Assembly: GCA_039024295.1 (NCBI GenBank)
Contig: JBCDIQ010000209.1
Span: 1 to 10,139 of the forward strand
Direction of reading: 5' to 3'
Length of the DNA stretch: 10,139 bases
Origin: JBCDIQ01 sp039024295
GTDB lineage: Bacteria > Bacteroidota > Bacteroidia > J057
How positions within the stretch are numbered: position 1 is the first letter of the stretch; each line of letters begins with the position of its first letter. The position numbers and the translations under genes are program-made. Below are positions 1-6,296 of this stretch, one piece after another. The notes under the pieces were generated by a model. It worked only from the letters and a program-made list of their open reading frames with translations, searched no databases and had not been told where the DNA came from.

Positions 1-72
1 ACGCTGACAAATTCTGTGGGCGAAAGGGTAGCCATTATGTCGAACTTGTCGAGATATACATTAAGTGATTGA
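1..72 (+). CDS. Possible 3' end of a plus-strand gene cut by the left edge (frame unresolved)
   Basis: Two plus-strand frames are open from the window edge. One stops with TGA at 66-68 and ends in the residues HYVELVEIYIK. The other stops with TGA at 70-72 and ends in NLSRYTLSD. I recognise neither tail, so no function is offered. A plus-strand gene is favoured because a good plus-strand intrinsic terminator lies about 60 bases downstream (131-168) with no other plus-strand gene in between. A minus-strand ATG at 33-35, reading out of the window, is an alternative that cannot be excluded. Confidence 0.3.
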   Translation, partial: TLTNSVGERVAIMSNLSRYTLSD

Positions 73-130
73 AAATACGTTTTTAGGACCTTTTTGGGTG
101 CTCAAATTTGATCAAAATCACAGGCTGATA

Positions 131-168
131 AGGAAGTTCCACGAAAATTGTGGAAGAACCCTTTTTTT
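131..168 (+). terminator. Intrinsic (Rho-independent) terminator
   Basis: A perfect 6-bp stem, TTCCAC (137-142) with GTGGAA (150-155), closes a 7-base loop. The stem extends through a 3x3 purine internal loop (AAG 134-136 opposite GAA 156-158) to a GG/CC pair (132-133 with 159-160). A run of seven T residues follows at 162-168. Hairpin plus T-tract on the plus strand is the classic arrangement. The minus strand has no comparable T-run after the hairpin, so the terminator serves a gene entering from the left, upstream of the VOC gene. Confidence 0.75.
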
Positions 169-245
169 AAAGAAGAGAAATCTAATAGAAGTGCTGAAAA
201 CGCCTCCTTTTCAAGCTTGTTCGCTTGTCCATTCTTTGCGTTATT

Positions 246-269
246 ACATAAACTTATGTACACATAAAC
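246..269. repeat. Alternating 8-bp-period repeat upstream of the VOC gene (operator-like)
   Basis: The hexamer ACATAA occurs at 246-251 and 262-267, with its reverse complement TTATGT at 254-259 between them. Each hexamer is followed by the dinucleotide AC. The three units therefore repeat every 8 bp in alternating orientation, giving two overlapping inverted repeats and one 8-bp direct repeat (ACATAAAC at 246-253 and 262-269). It lies 17-40 bp before the VOC start codon. The position suits a regulator binding site or a 5'-UTR element, but no factor can be named. Confidence 0.4.
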
Positions 270-285
270 CTTTACAAAACACACC

Positions 286-657
286 ATGAACCTCGGCGCA
301 TTTTCCGTAAGCCTGAATGTAAAAGACATTCACGCGTCAAAAGCATTTTATGAAGCCCTCGGATTTACCGTATTTGGTGGGGACATCACCCAGAACTGGC
401 TGATCATGAAACAAGATAATACCCTGATTGGGCTGTTTCAGGGGATGTTTGATGCAAACATTATGACCTTTAATCCTGGCTGGGATGCCAACGCCAATAC
501 CCTGGAATCATTTACTGATGTGCGCAGCATCCAGCAAGGATTAAAAGAAAAAGGCATTGCCCTGGAAAGTGAAACGGATGTGAATGCTACCGGTCCAGGG
601 CACATCAGCATCAAAGATCCTGATGGAAATGTTATTTTGATCGATCAGCACGTCTGA
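286..657 (+). CDS. VOC-family (glyoxalase/bleomycin-resistance fold) small protein
   Basis: The 123-residue product has the two beta-alpha-beta-beta-beta modules of the vicinal oxygen chelate fold. Module 1 carries the signature FSVSLNVKD..ASKAFYEALGF (residues 6-27). Module 2 ends with GHISIKDPDGNVILID (105-120), where DPDGN is the typical turn. By eye, the four usual metal-ligand positions are filled by S7, G49, L73 and L118 instead of His/Glu, so a metal-independent binding protein is more likely than a glyoxalase I. No signal peptide is visible, so it is cytoplasmic. The ATG at 286 gives a start at the usual distance from the first strand. It is a monocistronic plus-strand gene converging on the minus-strand cluster. 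The substrate is unknown; automatic labels such as lactoylglutathione lyase would overstate what can be seen. Confidence 0.88.
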   Translation: MNLGAFSVSLNVKDIHASKAFYEALGFTVFGGDITQNWLIMKQDNTLIGLFQGMFDANIMTFNPGWDANANTLESFTDVRSIQQGLKEKGIALESETDVNATGPGHISIKDPDGNVILIDQHV

Positions 658-712
658 ATAAACGCATGAACCATTCCTTCCTATGATTTAGCTTTTTGAA
701 AATAGGTTATGA

Positions 713-1792
713 TCACTGCCGGATACGGACGTTCCCATATTTATTGTGAATGATCACCTGGGAACCATTGGTTGAAGTCGTTCTTTGGCCGCCGAAGGAA
801 GCCCTATAGGTAGTTAGCCCAGGCAGGCTTTGGTCTTCCAATATGGTCATGGATACCCGTTCCGCTTCATAATCCATCTTTCCGTACTGCAATTCAGCAC
901 TTAGGTTAAACTTAGCCGCTGGGTGGAATTCAATGTCGAAGGAGCAATAGTTGCCAATGAGTTTGATCCTGTCAAACTCAGGTAAGACCTCTTCGATCTG
1001 GAAGACGGTTCCATATTTTACCTCCAGGTCCAGGTAGTGCTTAAGCTCCTCAATAGATACTTTGGTTGCGCTGTATTCGCCTGCAATGGTACCGGCCTGC
1101 TTTACCACCAGCTTACCCAAGTTGGAGTTAAGGTCCAAACGGTTGACTTTGCTAACGGTGACATTTGCGGCATTGGTATTCAGCTTCAGGTTATCGGCCT
1201 GACCGATCATCAATTCCCCAAAGGAGAATTGAATGCTGCCGCCACCAAAGTTAGCAATGCTTGCGTCCCCAAACTCTGATCGGACCTCATTGCTCTGGCC
1301 GTTCAATGCACCGGAAGTAAGCTTTCCATAGCTCATATGCAGGTTCAGGTTTCCTTCACGGTCCGCGATATATACATCTCCAAACCTATTTTTCAGGGTG
1401 ATGGGATTGAGCCGGGGGATTTTCACCATGTAATCCACCTTGATGCCTTTGGTGGCAGACCTCACCAGGGTCCCTGGCTCCTCCGTTTCCGTTTTCAGCG
1501 AAATAGAGGTGCCATCCTTTTTCTCTGTAATCCGAATCGCCTTAAGCCGCCTTTCGGCGGTGTATTCATCCTTTGCACGGGAAGTAATGGTGATCTTAAT
1601 TGAGATTTCTCGGCGGTCCCAATTGTCGATATGAACCTTTCCATACCGATTGTCCAAGGTGAGCATATCAGTTGGACTTACGGCATAGGCCTTCTCTATT
1701 GTCCGGATAAGCTCAATTTCGCCACCGGCAAACAGCTGCGTGGGCAGCCATAACAGCGCGATGAAAAATAATTTAATCCTGTGTTGTGCCAT
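713..1792 (-). CDS. Exported repeat-rich beta protein, DUF4097/putative-adhesin-like
   Basis: The 359-residue product has a clear signal peptide: R5 and K7, a hydrophobic core at about 8-20, and likely cleavage after FAG near residues 21-23. There is no lipobox Cys. The mature part is almost entirely short beta strands, with a recurring aromatic-Gly turn followed by a strand: YGKV (50), FGDV (137), YGKL (155), FGDA (174), FGEL (191), LGKL (225), YGTV (260), YGKM (303), FGGQ (333) and YGNV (352). This is the pattern of DUF4097-type putative adhesin solenoids. It is exported to the periplasm or cell surface; the exact role is unknown. Its ATG follows the stop of the putative anti-sigma gene after a single base, so it is very probably translationally coupled and under the same ECF regulon. 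The family assignment is from memory of pattern, not from a search. Confidence 0.75.
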   Translation of the reverse strand: MAQHRIKLFFIALLWLPTQLFAGGEIELIRTIEKAYAVSPTDMLTLDNRYGKVHIDNWDRREISIKITITSRAKDEYTAERRLKAIRITEKKDGTSISLKTETEEPGTLVRSATKGIKVDYMVKIPRLNPITLKNRFGDVYIADREGNLNLHMSYGKLTSGALNGQSNEVRSEFGDASIANFGGGSIQFSFGELMIGQADNLKLNTNAANVTVSKVNRLDLNSNLGKLVVKQAGTIAGEYSATKVSIEELKHYLDLEVKYGTVFQIEEVLPEFDRIKLIGNYCSFDIEFHPAAKFNLSAELQYGKMDYEAERVSMTILEDQSLPGLTTYRASFGGQRTTSTNGSQVIIHNKYGNVRIRQ

Positions 1793-1793
1793 G

Positions 1794-2357
1794 TCAGATA
1801 GCTTGTTCGTGCTGTGATTTCATAGATTGAATCTGCTTAAGAATGCTGAGCTGCTGCTGGAGCACCTCCATCTGCATCCTCAAGTTACTAATCATGGCTT
1901 TCACAATTTGTTCTTTGTCTTCTCCTTCGACCAATTCTTGCTGTAACTCACCATACAGCACCTTTAATCGCTCCAGGTCAGCATCGAAGGAATCATCTAA
2001 CTCGATCCCTGACTGGCGGTAATCGGTGAGCATTGCCCGACGGTTTTCAATTTCGGAGGTATAAAAGGCTTCTATTTCCCGCAATTCTTGTGGGTAGTGC
2101 TGTTCATGTGAAGCAGTAGCGACAGGACTGTCACTTGACATCGAAAGAGCTTGCTGTACATGGTAGACGCCAAATGTGGTGCCTGCCAGCAGTGCGATAA
2201 CAGCCGCAATGCGACTTATCCGTTGATACAATGGACGAACGGGCCGCAACTCCTGGTCAATCCCTTGCCAGATATGTGGTGACGGCTCGTATATATCCAA
2301 CTCTGACTTATGGGTCTCGATATGTTTTTCGAGCTTTCCTTTCATTGAGTCTTTCAT
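1794..2357 (-). CDS. Putative anti-sigma factor: single-TM protein with C-terminal coiled coil
   Basis: The 187-residue product has a cytoplasmic N-terminus with the motif ELDIYEPSPHIWQGI (19-33), which resembles N-termini of proteins encoded just after ECF sigma factors in Bacteroidota. One transmembrane segment follows at about 48-66. The extracytoplasmic part (about 90-180) is highly charged and Gln/Leu-rich, and looks like long coiled-coil helices. No HxxxCxxC zinc anti-sigma motif is present, and the protein has no Cys at all. The role is inferred from position and topology: the N-terminus would hold the sigma factor at the membrane. The ATG at 2357 overlaps the sigma gene by 50 bp and has AAGGGA about 8 bases upstream. 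A second ATG at 2345 (residue 5) is possible, shortening the overlap to 38 bp. Confidence 0.7.
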   Translation of the reverse strand: MKDSMKGKLEKHIETHKSELDIYEPSPHIWQGIDQELRPVRPLYQRISRIAAVIALLAGTTFGVYHVQQALSMSSDSPVATASHEQHYPQELREIEAFYTSEIENRRAMLTDYRQSGIELDDSFDADLERLKVLYGELQQELVEGEDKEQIVKAMISNLRMQMEVLQQQLSILKQIQSMKSQHEQAI

Positions 2358-2895
2358 TGAGGAGTTCCCTTAACTTTTTTTTGGCCCGACTAAATTGCGA
2401 TTTAGACGTGGCCTCACTGATATCCAACACCTGGCTTATCTCTCCGTGATCGTATCCCTCAATTACGTAGAGTGAAAATACCAGGCGGTAACCATCCGGC
2501 AACTGACCTATTGCTTGCCGAATTTCATCCATGGTCCAACACGACGGGATGGCTTCTGGTTCATGGGTTGGTTCCGGTAGCTGACCGTAAGCAACTTGCT
2601 CAAGGTCTATGAAATCAACCTTTTTCTTGCGCAAATGGTTGATGGCCGTGTTTACCACGATCCGTTTCAACCACGCCCCGAACGTGGACTCTCCCTTGAA
2701 GCTGTTGATATGCTTAAAAGCGCGCACAAAGGCTTCTTGAAGCACGTCTTCTGCTTCCATGTAATCATTTGAGATGCGGACAGACACGTTGAACATAGCT
2801 TTGGCATACTGCCGATACAGCTCGTATTGCGCCTTCCGGTCTCCACGCTTACACCGCTCGATGAGCGAGCTATGTATATCTCGGACAGCCGTCAA
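2308..2895 (-). CDS. ECF-type (sigma-70 family) RNA polymerase sigma factor
   Basis: The 195-residue product has both ECF domains. Sigma-2 covers about 24-92 and includes MEAEDVLQEAFVRAF (46-60) for core binding and TFGAWLKRIVVNTAINHLRKKK (71-92) for -10 recognition. Sigma-4 covers about 125-178, with LPDGYRLVFSLYVIEGYDH followed by the helix-turn-helix GEISQVLDISEATSKSQFSRAKKKL. The linker (93-124) is Pro/Glu-rich and has no extra domain. It directs RNA polymerase to a dedicated promoter set, likely including its own operon. The start is TTG at 2895: an in-frame TAA lies 21 bases upstream with no ATG between, and the next ATG would remove the start of sigma-2. The 3' end overlaps the putative anti-sigma gene, typical of a stoichiometric sigma/anti-sigma pair. 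Confidence 0.92.
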   Translation of the reverse strand: MTAVRDIHSSLIERCKRGDRKAQYELYRQYAKAMFNVSVRISNDYMEAEDVLQEAFVRAFKHINSFKGESTFGAWLKRIVVNTAINHLRKKKVDFIDLEQVAYGQLPEPTHEPEAIPSCWTMDEIRQAIGQLPDGYRLVFSLYVIEGYDHGEISQVLDISEATSKSQFSRAKKKLRELLNERLNERKARKTYRDP

Positions 2896-2953
2896 GGTTT
2901 TTACAGATTCACATTAGAGACAGCATATATGTAGGAAGGTTGCATCAATGAAA

Positions 2954-2980
2954 TCTTTTATCGGAATAATCGATGAAAGA
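2954..2980 (-). repeat. 10-bp inverted repeat between the envelope-protein gene and the ECF sigma gene
   Basis: The arms TCTTTTATCG (2954-2963) and CGATGAAAGA (2971-2980) match at nine of ten positions around a 7-base loop (GAATAAT). The hairpin begins 5 bases after the stop of the upstream minus-strand gene and ends about 60 bases before the sigma factor start. On the transcribed minus strand only three T residues follow, so it would be a weak intrinsic terminator. It could equally be an operator or an RNA processing/stability hairpin separating the two transcription units. Confidence 0.45.
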
Positions 2981-2985
2981 CTTCT

Positions 2986-4053
2986 TTACTGCTCCCGTTT
3001 TTCTATCTCTCTGGCTAAAAATCGAAGGTATTTCCTGGCATCAAACAAGGGCCGGACCTGCTCCATGAGGCGTTTGGTTTCTGCGACACCGTTTTGATTC
3101 AAAAACTGAAACACAACCCGGGTGGCATAAACCTCAAAAGATTCCCCCACCAGTTCTTTTGCAGCAGTGTTCAACAAATTTACCCTTCCTGCAACTCCTG
3201 TGGCGAGTGCTTGCCCTTGATCAGCAAGTATTTTGTTGAAGTACGTATCCAGAAACAGATAATAATAGTAGGAAAAAACAGCTCCTTCGTTGCTCAGCAT
3301 CACTTCATCCAGGTATCCAGGATAGGGTTCCTGGTTTTTGGCAGTAAATAGCTTCAAATACGCTTTCTGGTACAAAATTTCATTCTTTTCAAAATCAATG
3401 AACCAGGAAGGCAATCGGTTGGGGTCAGACCTGATGAGCAAAAAAGACAGCTCGTTTCGGGCAAGGGAATCAAAGAAGCGGGCCTGCTGTAGAAGATCCG
3501 GGCTTGCCATGGAAGTCTGAAATGCCCGTACTTGACTTCGACCCAGGCTTGTATTTTTCTCCCGGTAATAGTTACAAATGCCTTCGGTAAACCCCTGGAA
3601 ACTCACAGAATCAATTTCCTGGCTTAGGCTGTCATAAAACAGGCTAACACTCAGGTTGCTGTCTGGAATCAGGAAAATGGAAATCGGGTTATCGTTCAGG
3701 TATAATTCCGCTGGACGGGGGCTATTTACCTCAAAGTTTACCACAAATTGTCCCTCCTCCAGAGAATCGGGCTGCGCTTCCAGGGTTTTGCGGCTACTTT
3801 CAATGATGTTGTGAAAAATTCCATAAACACTGTGGTCCATCTCTGAAGGATAAACCCGCACATTGACCTGAGTAGTATTGTAAAACGCAAAAGCTGGTTC
3901 GGGGACAGTGCGATGGGTGGCGTAATAGCTCAGCCCGATGACATAAATGCTCATCATGAACACAATCACCCAAGGGATAATGGAGTTGGTGCTTTGCTCA
4001 GGGACTGCAAACGGGGAGCGAGCATCGGGTTTTATGGAAGGATCTTCAGCCAT
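2986..4053 (-). CDS. Membrane-anchored envelope protein resembling the N-terminal region of TlpA-like proteins, no thioredoxin domain
   Basis: The product has 355 residues from the ATG at 4053. An in-frame TTG at 4065 would add four residues; ATG is preferred. A short cytoplasmic N-terminus (1-23) is followed by one transmembrane anchor (about 24-44); the rest is probably periplasmic. Residues about 103-166 (VVNFEV..PAELYLNDNPISIFLIPDSNLSVSL..VSFQGFTEGICNYYREK) look like the DUF4369-type region before the thioredoxin domain of Bacteroidota TlpA-like disulfide reductases. A helical part like their middle region follows (about 170-350). There is only one Cys (C160) and no CxxC, and the protein ends where a thioredoxin domain would begin. 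A structural or binding role is therefore more likely than redox catalysis. It starts 21 bp after the holB stop, so cotranscription with holB is likely. The homology is judged by eye. Confidence 0.65.
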   Translation of the reverse strand: MAEDPSIKPDARSPFAVPEQSTNSIIPWVIVFMMSIYVIGLSYYATHRTVPEPAFAFYNTTQVNVRVYPSEMDHSVYGIFHNIIESSRKTLEAQPDSLEEGQFVVNFEVNSPRPAELYLNDNPISIFLIPDSNLSVSLFYDSLSQEIDSVSFQGFTEGICNYYREKNTSLGRSQVRAFQTSMASPDLLQQARFFDSLARNELSFLLIRSDPNRLPSWFIDFEKNEILYQKAYLKLFTAKNQEPYPGYLDEVMLSNEGAVFSYYYYLFLDTYFNKILADQGQALATGVAGRVNLLNTAAKELVGESFEVYATRVVFQFLNQNGVAETKRLMEQVRPLFDARKYLRFLAREIEKREQ

Positions 4054-4074
4054 GTTGAGGTTCAAGGCAAAGGA

Positions 4075-5199
4075 TTATGGTTGGTGAAAAATATGGTGCA
4101 TCCGCAAAGAAAGGGCTGTGAGCACCATTTGAGGATTCCCATTACCCGTAATTTGGCGTAGGCTTTCCTCTAACTCCAGAGAAATTAACGCCACCCGTTC
4201 GGGATTTGCAAAAGCAGAAAACTTCTGGTGAAACTCTCGCTCATTTTGGGTAACCAGGGCCAGCTGCTGGAGGTCCAGGTTGTAAAGCAAAGAGTCCCGT
4301 ATTTTTTTCAGGGCAAATTGCAAAAACAGCTTTTGGAATTCCTTGCTCTCGGTATAGATTTTTTCAATCTCCAGTTGAATCCGGTTGTAGCGCCCCTGGA
4401 ATACCACCCTAAGCCAGTTCATATACAACTGGTTCAAGGCATGGGTACTTTCGGCCATAAAATCCAGGGCATTTCCCACACTCCCTTCCGAAATACCCGC
4501 AAGCTCTTTGGCCTTTTCTGCCGGCACCTCTTTCTTATCTGTAAGGTAGCTTTGGATCATGGGGGCTGGAATGCGACCTAGTGCTACTTGCTGACACCGT
4601 GATCGTATTGTGCCCAGTAATCGACTAGGATCCGAACAGGTCATCAACAACAAGGTGCGATCTGGTGGTTCTTCCAGGAGTTTCAAAAATGCATTTGCTC
4701 CCTGCACATTGATGAACTCTGCATTCCAAATCAATGCAATTTTGTAAGGTGCTTCGAATGCCTTCAGGGAAAGGTCACGCTTTAACTTTCGGATTTCTTC
4801 TACCCCGATCATCAACTGCCGGTTGCTGGCCCCTAACACTTCTTGCCAATTATTTAGGCCCGCATATGGACTTTCAAGGACCATTTCCCGAAACTCTTCC
4901 AGGTAATTCTCACTCAGAACTGGCTTGTTGTTCTCTGACTTAGAAATAATAGGCAGAACAAACCGTAAATCCGGGTGTATTCCCTTGCTGATTTTCAGGC
5001 AATTGGGACATTTCCCACAACTGTCCGTTTCTGTAGGGTTTTGACAATTTATATACTGGGCCAACGCCCTCGCCAAGGCAAGCTTCCCAACTCCGGCTGG
5101 ACCTCGCAGCATCAGGGCATGGGGCAGCCTTCCCTGCTGGATAAGGCTCCGCAGGTGAGCTACCGTTTCTGTTTGCCCCACCAGGTCCTGAAATTTCAT
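4075..5199 (-). CDS. holB: DNA polymerase III, delta' subunit (clamp-loader ATPase-fold protein)
   Basis: The 374-residue product is part of the replicative clamp loader, which opens the beta sliding clamp with delta and the tau/gamma subunits. Visible features are: an N-terminal FQDLVGQ box (3-9), Walker A GPAGVGK (33-39), a four-Cys zinc module (C52, C61, C64, C67), the helix GANAFLKLLEEPP (167-179), and the SRC motif (200-202) that supplies the trans-acting Arg. The Walker B position reads LIWNAEFIN (156-164), lacking the DE acids, consistent with a subunit that does not hydrolyse ATP. The C-terminal collar domain (about 210-374) is helical. ATG at 5199 is chosen; an in-frame TTG two codons upstream is less likely. 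A gamma/tau subunit (dnaX) is excluded by length and the degenerate Walker B. Confidence 0.93.
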   Translation of the reverse strand: MKFQDLVGQTETVAHLRSLIQQGRLPHALMLRGPAGVGKLALARALAQYINCQNPTETDSCGKCPNCLKISKGIHPDLRFVLPIISKSENNKPVLSENYLEEFREMVLESPYAGLNNWQEVLGASNRQLMIGVEEIRKLKRDLSLKAFEAPYKIALIWNAEFINVQGANAFLKLLEEPPDRTLLLMTCSDPSRLLGTIRSRCQQVALGRIPAPMIQSYLTDKKEVPAEKAKELAGISEGSVGNALDFMAESTHALNQLYMNWLRVVFQGRYNRIQLEIEKIYTESKEFQKLFLQFALKKIRDSLLYNLDLQQLALVTQNEREFHQKFSAFANPERVALISLELEESLRQITGNGNPQMVLTALSLRMHHIFHQP

Positions 5200-5202
5200 A
5201 CT

Positions 5203-5210
5203 CAAAGATA
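5203..5210 (-). promoter_or_regulatory. TATCTTTG: match to the Bacteroidota -7 element abutting the holB start
   Basis: On the minus strand TATCTTTG fits TAnnTTTG exactly and ends three bases before the holB ATG. If used, transcription would begin at or next to the start codon, giving a leaderless holB message. There is no TTG at a suitable -33 distance; the upstream sequence (about 5215-5260) is a pyrimidine-rich stretch on this strand. A chance match is quite possible. Confidence 0.25.
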
Positions 5211-5279
5211 ACCAGCTTTGCGGGGAGAGAAAAGAGGAGTGCTAAAGAGAAGATTGGGAGAACAAACAATGGGCACAAA

Positions 5280-6296
5280 CTATTCCCTAAACACCACCTC
5301 CAGTAAGGTATGCCCTACTGCCCCTAGGGGTTCTGCGGAAATCACGTCCAGGTCATCATCATGGGTGTGCCATTGTTCAAAAAAGAGACGGTCTGCTCCG
5401 CTATCAGGGAGGTCAATGATATTGATGCATGGAATTTTAGCCCAGATATTGATGTACAAATGGTCATCAATCACACCGCGCACTTCCGTATTCGTGAAAT
5501 AGCGTCCGTAGCCCAAACGTTGCCCTGTTTTCCATACTTTGTCTACAATATGAGAGGCGTATTGCATGGAGAATCCCTCTTTCTTGAACAACGCATTTTC
5601 CGCTCCTACCATGTCCAGGTTGATGCCATACATGGCGTTATACCCTGCAATGTGAGGGTTGCGGGCCCAGTACTGAGACCCCAAACAATAGGAATCCTGA
5701 ATATTGGGGTCCGGGTTTCCGTGGTCTTCTGCATCCCACAAGAAAAGGTCAACGCCGATATTGGGGGGAAGTTGGTGCAGGTGCCGCGCCAATTCAAGTA
5801 ATACGCCGATACCACTTGCCCCATCATTCGCACCCGGAATGGGTTCCTGCTGACGTTCATCATCCTCGTCTGCGAAAGGCCGCGTGTCCCAGTGAGCACT
5901 AATCATGATTCGGCGCTTTACATCAGGGTTGAAGGAGGCGATAATGTTTTGCATGCTGAGCTTCACCGGACGTCCCTGCAGGTCAAAACCATCTACCACA
6001 TCAGATTGAACAAAGACTTTTGCCCCAGGCTGGGCCTTGAGAAAATCTATCATCCAGTTGGCACAAGCACGATGTGCAGGGCTATTGGGCACTCGGGGTC
6101 CGAAGGAAAGCTGTTTTTTAACATAAGCATAAGCAGAGTCCTGAGAAAAAACAGGAACGTTTACCTGGGGTATTTCAGGAGCGGGCTTTTGCTTTTCTTT
6201 TTGAGGGGCTGACTCCTTACAACTTGTCAGTGATAAGGCTGCCGCTGCTAAAAGAAGCATGAACCATTTACTTATCCAGCTTCCACTCCGTGCCAT
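5280..6296 (-). CDS. M28-family lipoprotein, glutaminyl-peptide cyclotransferase-like
   Basis: The product is a 338-residue lipoprotein. The signal peptide has R3 and K10, a hydrophobic core (12-23) and a lipobox LTSC with lipidated C26, followed by a Lys/Pro/Gln-rich linker (27-45). The zinc-hydrolase core follows: SAHWDTRPFAD (133-143), GANDGASG (155-162), WDAEDHG (187-193), NLDMVGA (226-232) and QWHTHDDD (308-315). Likely metal ligands are D158, D191 and H310, with E190 and D228 in the catalytic positions, by analogy with glutaminyl cyclase. This set and the spacing fit the QC branch of M28, which converts N-terminal Gln to pyroglutamate on exported proteins. An aminopeptidase role cannot be excluded. 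ATG at 6296 overlaps cysS by 29 bp; the ATG at 6260, 7 bases after the cysS stop, would remove the positively charged start of the signal peptide. Confidence 0.87.
   Translation of the reverse strand: MARSGSWISKWFMLLLAAAALSLTSCKESAPQKEKQKPAPEIPQVNVPVFSQDSAYAYVKKQLSFGPRVPNSPAHRACANWMIDFLKAQPGAKVFVQSDVVDGFDLQGRPVKLSMQNIIASFNPDVKRRIMISAHWDTRPFADEDDERQQEPIPGANDGASGIGVLLELARHLHQLPPNIGVDLFLWDAEDHGNPDPNIQDSYCLGSQYWARNPHIAGYNAMYGINLDMVGAENALFKKEGFSMQYASHIVDKVWKTGQRLGYGRYFTNTEVRGVIDDHLYINIWAKIPCINIIDLPDSGADRLFFEQWHTHDDDLDVISAEPLGAVGHTLLEVVFRE

Noticed and set aside
65..289. 74-codon plus-strand reading frame in the left intergenic region
   Set aside because: It runs through the strong terminator and the repeat array, overlaps the VOC start, and its composition does not look like a protein.
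680..706. CCTAT/ATAGG inverted repeat in the convergent gap between the VOC gene and the solenoid gene
   Set aside because: Arms are only 5 bp with a 17-base loop and no clear T-run after either side, so it is not a convincing terminator.
4940..5278. 112-codon minus-strand frame overlapping the start of holB
   Set aside because: It is in a different frame from the conserved holB coding sequence and shows no domain pattern; it is an out-of-frame shadow.
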